Origin: JBGSYJ01 sp041750915
GTDB taxonomy: Bacteria; Acidobacteriota; Thermoanaerobaculia; Gp7-AA8
Reading direction: 5' to 3'
NCBI GenBank assembly: GCA_041750915.1
Contig: JBGSYJ010000396.1
Coordinates: 1-19,701, forward strand
DNA length: 19,701 nucleotides
Shown here: positions 14,671 to 19,701 of the stretch, piece by piece
Position numbering within the stretch: position 1 is the first letter of the stretch
How the letters are laid out: each line of letters opens with the position of its first letter
Translations under genes and position numbers: made by a program
Notes under the pieces: generated by a model
The model's input: only the letters and a program-made list of their open reading frames with translations
Database searches by the model: none
What the model was told of the DNA's origin: nothing

Positions 14671-14860
14671 CCCTCTCCCCGCGAAGTCGGGGAGAGGGTG
14701 GCGCGCGGAATTCGTGCAGACCTTGAGGACTTGCCAGTTCGTCGCACGCCGGGAGAGGGGCGTTCGGGGCTTGCAGCGACTCCTGCCGGTCGGCTGCATT
14801 TGAATTGCCTTCGCGGCCCCTCACCCCTTACCCCTCTCCCCGTTCACACGGGGAGAGGGG
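14671..14860 (+). repeat. CTCTCCCC hairpin repeat, left copy
   Basis: Hairpin 1 (14671-14698) has an 11-bp stem CCCTCTCCCCG around CGAAGT. Hairpin 2 (14831-14860) has a 12-bp stem CCCCTCTCCCCG around TTCACA. Between them lie GAGGACTTG, CGCCGGGAGAGGGGCGTT and GCTTGCAGC blocks. The same order and orientation recur at 17280-17483. Confidence 0.8.
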
Positions 14861-14902
14861 AATTTAGCACCCGCGCAGACCTTAAGTTGACACCATGACT
14901 GC

Positions 14903-14946
14903 TACGGCGACGGCGACGGCAACGGCAACGGCAACGGCCACGGCGT
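14903..14946 (+). repeat. Hexanucleotide (ACGGCN) microsatellite at the 3' end of rel
   Basis: About seven units of ACGGC plus A, G or C run in tandem, with ends GCTAC and GTAGC forming an inverted repeat. It stops 8 bp from the rel stop codon. A related array in inverted orientation lies at 17210-17274 before the rel start. Confidence 0.75.
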
Positions 14947-14954
14947 AGCTTCGG

Positions 14955-17126
14955 TCAGGCGGTCGCGTGACGGATGTTGTACTTCCGCTCGACCTGCATG
15001 ACGCCCTCGATGGAAGAGATCGACTTGATCACTTTTTCGAGGTGCTTGAGGTCGGCAATCTCGACATTCAACTCGATCGTGCCCCGACCGTCCGCCGTCC
15101 GGGACTCCAGATTCCTGATATTCGTCTTGAGATTCGCGATGGAGGAAACGACCCTGGCGAGGATCCCCTGCCGGTCTTCCATGACGATCTCGAGATCGAT
15201 GTTGAATCTCGAGCCGCGATCGCCCGCCCACGAGACCTCGATCTCGCGGTCGGGGTTGAAGATCAGGTTCTTCACGTTCGGGCAGCTGGAGCTGTGAACG
15301 GCGATTCCCTTGCCGCGGGTGACGTAGCCGACAATCTCTTCCCCCGGCACGGGGTTGCAGCAGCCGGCAAGGTAGGTCATCAGGTCGTCGTAGCCTGTGA
15401 CCTTGATCGTCTGGGCTCCGGTGAAGGGGAAGATTCTGCGCACGGCCTGCTGGAACGCCCCGGCCGGCTCCGGTTCCTTCTTTCCCTTGCCGGCGTCGGG
15501 CGCAAATCTCTCGACGATCGACTTGGCGGCGATCTTTCCATAGCCGATGTCGGCGTACAGCTCCTCCATCCGGGCGAGTCCGTACTCTGAAAGCACGCCG
15601 TCGAGGGCGTTCTCGGCAATCAGCTTCTTGAGCTGCACGCGCAGCCGTTTGGCTTCTTTCTCGAGAAGCTTGCGTCCGAGCTCGATCGAACGGTTCTTCT
15701 GCTCAGTGTTGAGCCAGTGGCGGATCTTGTGCCGCGCTCTCGAGGTGACGACCAGATTGAGCCAGTCGCGGTTGGGCGTCTGATTCGGCGCGGTGAGGAT
15801 CTCGATGATGTCGCCGTTTTTAAGAGGAGTGCGGAGAGGCATGAGCTTTCCGTTCACCCGCGCGCCGACGCACCGATGCCCCACATCCGTGTGGATCCCG
15901 TACGCGAAATCGAGCGGCGTCGCTCCGCGAGGGAACGCGAACACGTCGCCCTTCGGAGTGAAGGTGTAGACCTCATCCGGATAGAGATCGATCTTCAGAG
16001 AGTTCATGAAGACCCGAGGGTCTTTGATGTCACTCTGCCACTCGACGACCTGCCTGAGCCAGAGGAAGTTCTCGTCGTCGCTCGACGGGCCGCCGCCCTC
16101 CTTGTATTTCCAGTGGGCCGCAATCCCCTGCTCGGCAACCAGATCCATCTCTCTTGTCCGGATCTGCACCTCGAAGGGCTGGCCCTTTTCGGCAACGACC
16201 GTCGTGTGTAGCGACTGGTAGAAGTTCGGCTTCGGCATCGCGATGTAGTCTTTGATACGGCCGGGCACGGGGCGCCAGGTCTGATGGATCATTCCGAGAG
16301 CGGCGTAACAGTCCTTGACGGTCGCGGTCGTGATACGGAAGGCGAGATAGTCGTACAGCTGTCCGATGTCGATCCCCTGCTTGCGCAGTTTCTGATGGAT
16401 CGAATACATCGACTTGACCCGTCCGCTGACTTCGCACTCGATGAGGTTCTCGCCCATCTTCCAGCTGAGAGTCTCGCGGATCCTGTCGACAATCTCCCCC
16501 GACACGGCCATCTTCCCTTCAACGGCACGCGCGAGCTCTTCGTAATCGCGAGGGTGAAGATTGCGGAACGACAGATCCTCCAGCTCATTTTTGATCCTGC
16601 CCATTCCGAGCCGGTTGGCGATCGGGGCGTAGATCTCGAGAGTCTCTTTCGCGATTGTCAGACGGCGATCCTCCGGCATGTGCTGGAGTGTCCGCATGTT
16701 GTGCAGCCGGTCGGCGAGCTTGACGAGCACCACGCGGAGGTCCGAGACCATCGCGAGGATCATCTTGCGGAAGGTTTCGGCCTGTTGCTGCTCTTTCGAG
16801 ACGTATGCGTACCGCGAAATCTTCGTCACGCCATCGACCAGCTCCGCCACGTCGTCGCCGAAAACTTCCTGGAGTTTGTCCTTGGTTGTGAGCGTGTCTT
16901 CGAGAACGTCGTGTAGAAGACCGACCGCGATCGACGTTTCATCGAGCCTCATGTCCGCCAGGATGTAGGCGACATTGAGAGGGTGAACCAGGTAGGGCTC
17001 GCCCGAGCGGCGGACCTGACCTTTGTGTTCCCGGGCCGAGAAGATGTAGGCCTTCTGAAGCAGTTCCTCATCGAAGCCCGGCTTGTAGGACTCCACCTTA
17101 TCGAGGATCTGTTCGAAACGGATCAT
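14955..17126 (-). CDS. rel: Bifunctional (p)ppGpp synthetase/hydrolase Rel/SpoT
   Basis: The product has 723 residues from ATG 17126, with GAGAAG about 6 bases upstream; the open frame to 17423 runs through repeats and is not coding. Domains run as in long RSH proteins: HD hydrolase (His48, HDVLEDT at 72-78, so the hydrolase is intact), synthetase (about 240-350, YIAMPKPNFYQSLHT near 295 and EVQIRT near 317), TGS (about 385-445, VYTFTPKGDVFAFPRGATPL), a zinc-finger-like CC/RIS region (GCCNPVPGEEIVGYVTRG) and a C-terminal ACT domain (about 640-715). It makes and degrades the stringent-response alarmone on stalled ribosomes. The usual glycine before YQSLHT is Phe, a variant seen in other single-Rel organisms. 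It is an isolated gene bordered by direct repeats and microsatellites on both sides. Confidence 0.97.
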   Translation of the reverse strand: MIRFEQILDKVESYKPGFDEELLQKAYIFSAREHKGQVRRSGEPYLVHPLNVAYILADMRLDETSIAVGLLHDVLEDTLTTKDKLQEVFGDDVAELVDGVTKISRYAYVSKEQQQAETFRKMILAMVSDLRVVLVKLADRLHNMRTLQHMPEDRRLTIAKETLEIYAPIANRLGMGRIKNELEDLSFRNLHPRDYEELARAVEGKMAVSGEIVDRIRETLSWKMGENLIECEVSGRVKSMYSIHQKLRKQGIDIGQLYDYLAFRITTATVKDCYAALGMIHQTWRPVPGRIKDYIAMPKPNFYQSLHTTVVAEKGQPFEVQIRTREMDLVAEQGIAAHWKYKEGGGPSSDDENFLWLRQVVEWQSDIKDPRVFMNSLKIDLYPDEVYTFTPKGDVFAFPRGATPLDFAYGIHTDVGHRCVGARVNGKLMPLRTPLKNGDIIEILTAPNQTPNRDWLNLVVTSRARHKIRHWLNTEQKNRSIELGRKLLEKEAKRLRVQLKKLIAENALDGVLSEYGLARMEELYADIGYGKIAAKSIVERFAPDAGKGKKEPEPAGAFQQAVRRIFPFTGAQTIKVTGYDDLMTYLAGCCNPVPGEEIVGYVTRGKGIAVHSSSCPNVKNLIFNPDREIEVSWAGDRGSRFNIDLEIVMEDRQGILARVVSSIANLKTNIRNLESRTADGRGTIELNVEIADLKHLEKVIKSISSIEGVMQVERKYNIRHATA

Positions 17127-17209
17127 AAGCGTCTTCTCAGCCGCCGGAACGGCTGCGAGCGAGTATAACGCGGCGACAAGGCTGTCCATTCTGCAAGGAA
17201 GGGAGGGGG

Positions 17210-17274
17210 CCGTCGCTGTCGCCGTTGCCGTAGTCGTGCCCATTGCCATTGCCGTCGCACGTCGCCGTCGCCGT
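17210..17274 (-). repeat. Imperfect hexanucleotide microsatellite upstream of rel
   Basis: On the rel-coding strand, units of the form ACGGCN (with ATGGCN and ACTAC variants) recur for about 65 bp, starting about 85 bp upstream of the start codon. It is the inverted counterpart of the array beyond the rel stop and abuts the right CTCTCCCC repeat. Confidence 0.65.
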
Positions 17275-17279
17275 GCTCT

Positions 17280-17483
17280 CCCTCTCCCCGCGAAGTCGGG
17301 GAGAGGGTGGCGCGCGGCCATCCGCGCAGACGTCGAGGACTTGCGAAATCGTCGCGCGCCGGGAGAGGGGCGTTGGGAGCTTGCAGCTTCTGAAGCCAAC
17401 GCCAACACTCGGGTAGCTTGCACGGCCCCTCTCCCCTTGCCCCTCTCCCCTTGCCCCTCTCCCCGTTCACACGGGGAGAGGGG
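17280..17483 (+). repeat. CTCTCCCC hairpin repeat, right copy
   Basis: Hairpin 1 (17280-17307) and hairpin 2 (17454-17483) are identical in stem and loop to those at 14671-14860, in the same orientation, with the same GAGGACTTG and CGCCGGGAGAGGGGCGTT blocks between. It differs by two extra tandem units of CCCCTCTCCCCTTG (about 17426-17453). Confidence 0.8.
17454..17483 (-). terminator. Likely terminator hairpin after the importer ATPase gene
   Basis: The 12-bp GC-rich stem of hairpin 2 starts 3 bp after the ATPase stop codon (17489-17487) and can fold equally on the minus-strand transcript. It lacks a U tract, so it may stabilise a 3' end rather than terminate by itself. Confidence 0.4.
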
Positions 17484-17486
17484 AAT

Positions 17487-18254
17487 TCATCGGCTCGGAA
17501 CGATCCAGCTTCTTCCACTGTCCGACTGGAGGGCTTCGCCTCGGAAGTTGAAATGCTCGAGCATCACTTCGGGACGCATGACTTCGCGGGGAGGGCCTTC
17601 CAGGACCAGACGGCCGCCGTTCATGACGAGCATCCGATCTGCGCATGCCGAGCTCCAGTTCATGTCGTGCGAGATGAAGACGACCGTCGATCCCTTCACG
17701 TCGACGATTGTTCGCAGCATCTCGACGAAGCGCTGCATGTGCTCGAGGTCGAGCGCGGCGAGTGGCTCGTCGAGCAGGATCAGCCGCGGTTGTCCGGCAA
17801 GGACACGGGCGAGAAAGACGCGCTTCCTTTCTCCGCCGCTCATCTCTTCGAGAAGCCGGTCCGCCAGATGAGACGCGTCGCAGTCCGCCAGCGCCTGTTC
17901 GGCCAGCGCATAGTCTTCTTTCGATTCCCATCGAAAGCGTTCGAGAAACGGAGCGCGCCCGGAGAGAACGACATCGATCGCACGCATCGGAAGAAGCCAT
18001 TCCGGCTCCTGGGGAAGGTAGCCGGTCTCGCGCGCGAACTCACGACGATCCCACGCAGCGAGCGGGCGATCGAGCAGCCGAACTTCTCCGCGCTGCGGAT
18101 CGAGCGCGCGCGCCATCAACTTCATCAGCGTCGACTTGCCCGAACCATTCGGCCCCGTCAGAGAGACGAGCTCCCCTTCGCGAAACCGTGTCGTCACCGA
18201 ATCGACGCCTCCGCCTTTCGCGTACGCATAGCCGACCGAGGAGAGCTCCATCAT
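17487..18254 (-). CDS. ABC importer ATPase (BtuD/FecE/HmuV type)
   Basis: The product has 255 residues. Walker A is GPNGSGKST near residue 35, the Q-loop lies in GYLPQEPEWLL, the signature is MSGGERKRVFLARVL, Walker B is LILLDEPLAALD and the H-loop is VFISHDMNW. This matches FecE/BtuD ATPases that drive type II importers for cobalamin, heme or ferric siderophores. The ATG at 18254 overlaps the permease stop as ATGA; a second ATG follows immediately. It is the last gene of a btuF-C-D-ordered operon. The substrate cannot be fixed from the ATPase. Confidence 0.93.
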   Translation of the reverse strand: MMELSSVGYAYAKGGGVDSVTTRFREGELVSLTGPNGSGKSTLMKLMARALDPQRGEVRLLDRPLAAWDRREFARETGYLPQEPEWLLPMRAIDVVLSGRAPFLERFRWESKEDYALAEQALADCDASHLADRLLEEMSGGERKRVFLARVLAGQPRLILLDEPLAALDLEHMQRFVEMLRTIVDVKGSTVVFISHDMNWSSACADRMLVMNGGRLVLEGPPREVMRPEVMLEHFNFRGEALQSDSGRSWIVPSR

Positions 18255-19237
18255 CGCGCCAGTCTCCGGAGCAGCACGAGAAAGAACGGGACACCCAGCA
18301 GCGCGGTCAGCGCGCCGATGGGCAACTCGCCGGGCGCCATGATCGAACGCGACAGCGCATCGGCGAGAACGAGAAGCGTTCCGCCGCCCAGTGCTGCGAG
18401 TGGAAGCAGCACACGGTAGTCGTGTTTCCAGATCATCCGGATCGCATGCGGCACGAGAAGCCCTACGAAGCCGATGATTCCGCTGACAGAGACCGCGGCT
18501 CCCGTCGCCAGCGACGAGACGAGAAAGACGATCAGAACCACGGCGTTCGTATTCACGCCGCGCGAACGCGCGTCATCCTCTCCGAACGCCATGAGCCGAA
18601 GTTCTCCGCCGTAGGCGGCAAGCGCGATCAGGCTGAGAGTCAGCACCACGGCGAGCATCACGACGTCGCTCCACGACGCGCTGAAGAACGTACCCATCAT
18701 CCAGCGGAGCGCCGCTGAGAGGTCACTCCCGCCAGTGAGCGAAAGGGCAAGGAGAATCAGCGCGGAGAAGAATGCATTCAACACCAGACCGGCAAGCAGA
18801 AGCCGCGACGGATCGATCGTGAGCCCTCTTCGCGCGAGAAGCAGCACGGCAGCCATCGCAACGCATGCCCCTCCGAAAGCAACAGCGGGAATCACGCCCG
18901 GGATGCGGGCGAGCCCGAGCGCAGTCGCTACTGCAGCGCCGCAGGCGGCACCTCCGGAAACTCCGAGAATGAAGGGGTCCGCCAGAGGGTTCCGGAGCAG
19001 CGTCTGGAACGTCAGACCGGTCACGGCGAGAATCGCTCCCACGAGCGCCGCGAGAAGAACGCGTGGCAACCGGATCGAATAGAAGATCGTTTCCGCGATC
19101 GGATCTCCCGCGAGTACGGCGGCGATCGACAGGCGCGCCGCGCCAAACTGTGTTGCCACGAGAACGGCGATCACGAGCAGAGGTCCAAGAATCAGGATGC
19201 CGTTTCTCAGCGCGCGCGCAGCCCCTGTCTGCTTCAT
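18251..19237 (-). CDS. FecCD/BtuC-family ABC importer permease
   Basis: The product has 328 residues from ATG 19237, with GGAGAAGGA just upstream; a GTG at 19252 is the alternative. It has about ten hydrophobic helices. RLPRVLLAALVGAILAVTGL, FQTLLRNPLADPFILGVSGG and GIIGFVGLLVPHAIRMIW are FecCD/BtuC hallmarks; the last is the ATPase coupling region. The protein forms the dimeric membrane channel of a type II importer. Its start overlaps the binding-protein stop (ATGA) and its stop overlaps the ATPase start (ATGA), so the three are translationally coupled. Confidence 0.93.
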   Translation of the reverse strand: MKQTGAARALRNGILILGPLLVIAVLVATQFGAARLSIAAVLAGDPIAETIFYSIRLPRVLLAALVGAILAVTGLTFQTLLRNPLADPFILGVSGGAACGAAVATALGLARIPGVIPAVAFGGACVAMAAVLLLARRGLTIDPSRLLLAGLVLNAFFSALILLALSLTGGSDLSAALRWMMGTFFSASWSDVVMLAVVLTLSLIALAAYGGELRLMAFGEDDARSRGVNTNAVVLIVFLVSSLATGAAVSVSGIIGFVGLLVPHAIRMIWKHDYRVLLPLAALGGGTLLVLADALSRSIMAPGELPIGALTALLGVPFFLVLLRRLAR

Positions 19238-19701
19238 CGATCCTTCTCCCACGCATCGACGATCGCATTGATCGCTGCAGCTGCCTGCGGCAAACGGGGT
19301 CCGGGACGCATGAAGAGATCCTCGTCGACGGGATGCGCAGTGACAGCACGATCCTTCCGGCGCTCATTGACCAGGGCGATGAGAGCATCGGGAGGGGCGG
19401 TGCGACTCGGGTAGAGAACGATATCGGGAGGGTTTGCGACGACTGCTTCGGTGGAATAGAGCGATCGCTGCGCACCGTCCGCAGCGGCGTTGACGACTCC
19501 TGTCAGTTCGAGCAGATCGCCGAGATGCGTTCCGGGAACTGCGACATAGAGTGGCTCCGGATAGATAACGAAGAGAACGCGCGGGACGACTGCACGCGTC
19601 CGTTTCTCCGCCTCGAGGCTTGCCTCGAATTCGCGCCGCGCCTCGGCGACGCGCGGCGAGCGCAGGATCGCGCCCACCCGAGACATCGCCGGTCCGATCT
19701 C
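19234..19701 (-). CDS. BtuF/HmuT-like periplasmic binding protein, N-terminus beyond window
   Basis: About 155 C-terminal residues are visible and the frame is open at 19701, so signal peptide and first lobe lie outside. RVLFVIYPEPLYVAVPGTHLGDLLELTGVVNAA is the second-lobe signature of helical-backbone binding proteins (BtuF, HmuT, FepB class). It is followed by STEAVVANPPDIVLYPS and an alpha-helical tail ending in NAIVDAWEKDR. Such proteins hand cobalamin, heme or siderophores to BtuC-type permeases. Any riboswitch or Fur box that would reveal the substrate would be to the right of this window. Confidence 0.88.
   Translation of the reverse strand, partial: EIGPAMSRVGAILRSPRVAEARREFEASLEAEKRTRAVVPRVLFVIYPEPLYVAVPGTHLGDLLELTGVVNAAADGAQRSLYSTEAVVANPPDIVLYPSRTAPPDALIALVNERRKDRAVTAHPVDEDLFMRPGPRLPQAAAAINAIVDAWEKDR

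Larger units (their letters stand above)
14435..14896. mobile_element. MITE-like segment bounded by 24-bp inverted repeats
   Basis: The left end (14435-14458) and the right end (14873-14896) are inverted copies matching at 22 of 24 positions; the core is GTCAACTTAAGG, then C or T, then CTGCGC. A shorter third copy of the core, GGCGTCAACTTAA, lies inside at 14621-14633. The segment encloses a REP-like pair and one CTCTCCCC repeat and encodes no transposase. Target-site duplication is not obvious. It may be a non-autonomous element or a nest of separate repeats. Confidence 0.45.
14209..14954. other. Repeat-rich intergenic region between the monooxygenase operon and rel
   Basis: No convincing gene is present in about 745 bp. 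The region holds four GTAG-headed palindromes or halves, a segment bounded by 24-bp inverted repeats, a copy of the CTCTCCCC hairpin repeat and a hexanucleotide microsatellite, each listed separately. The promoter of the monooxygenase operon should lie near 14230-14320, but I see no convincing -35/-10 pair. The GC-rich inverted repeat GGCGCC around 14230-14250 could fold in the leader. Confidence 0.7.
17127..17486. other. Intergenic region between rel and the ABC importer operon
   Basis: I see no gene in this 360-bp stretch. It contains the rel ribosome binding site, an imperfect microsatellite and the right copy of the CTCTCCCC repeat. The rel promoter must lie here or within the repeat, but I find no clear -35/-10 pair. 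Confidence 0.7.

Noticed and set aside
17127..17423. 99-residue N-terminal extension of Rel
   Set aside because: It translates repeat hairpins and the microsatellite; the family N-terminus and a Shine-Dalgarno fit ATG 17126.
17418..18419. 333-residue plus-strand open frame over the ABC ATPase
   Set aside because: Antisense shadow; the minus frame has Walker A, signature and Walker B motifs.

Overview
This is a GC-rich, gene-dense bacterial window. Strong AGGAGG-type ribosome binding sites, many 1-8 bp stop/start overlaps, a long bifunctional Rel, a CPA2 antiporter and a eukaryotic-like kinase remnant fit a free-living, probably Gram-negative high-GC bacterium, for example Acidobacteriota or a related soil/sediment phylum. 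That placement is a guess from gene content, not from a marker gene.

Left part (1-2706). On the minus strand, a four-helix membrane protein whose last loop carries 18 Asn-Pro-Cys (NPC) triplets is translationally coupled (ATGA) to a membrane-anchored formylglycine-generating-enzyme (FGE/SUMF1) family protein that runs off the left edge. A small NrtS-type nitrate/nitrite transporter diverges from them. A vapBC toxin-antitoxin pair follows, with an AT-rich palindromic operator.

Central plus-strand part (2890-8526). A frame-shifted stub of a short-chain dehydrogenase leads into a GH15 glucoamylase/trehalase-type enzyme. Next come a Kef-type antiporter with RCK domains, an overlapping sulfotransferase and a decayed Ser/Thr protein kinase.

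Minus-strand operon (14208-8570). Six genes lie head to tail, four of the five junctions overlapping or nearly touching: FAD monooxygenase, fold-type I PLP enzyme, EgtC-like class II glutamine amidotransferase, a protein with two cyclic-nucleotide-binding domains, a GCS2/YbdK carboxylate-amine ligase and a DUF4242 protein. The ligase, PLP enzyme and amidotransferase recall the EgtA, EgtE and EgtC steps of ergothioneine synthesis, but no EgtB or EgtD is present. This operon and the NPC/FGE pair are the two best candidates for undescribed biology here.

Right part (14209-19701). A repeat-rich spacer holds GTAG-headed palindromes, an approximately 460-bp segment bounded by 24-bp inverted repeats, and one copy of a CTCTCCCC hairpin repeat. 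It precedes the bifunctional (p)ppGpp synthetase/hydrolase gene rel. A second direct copy of the hairpin repeat lies on the other side of rel, and hexanucleotide microsatellites sit at both ends of that gene. The window ends in a btuF-btuC-btuD-like ABC importer operon (cobalamin, heme or siderophore), with btuF cut by the right edge.
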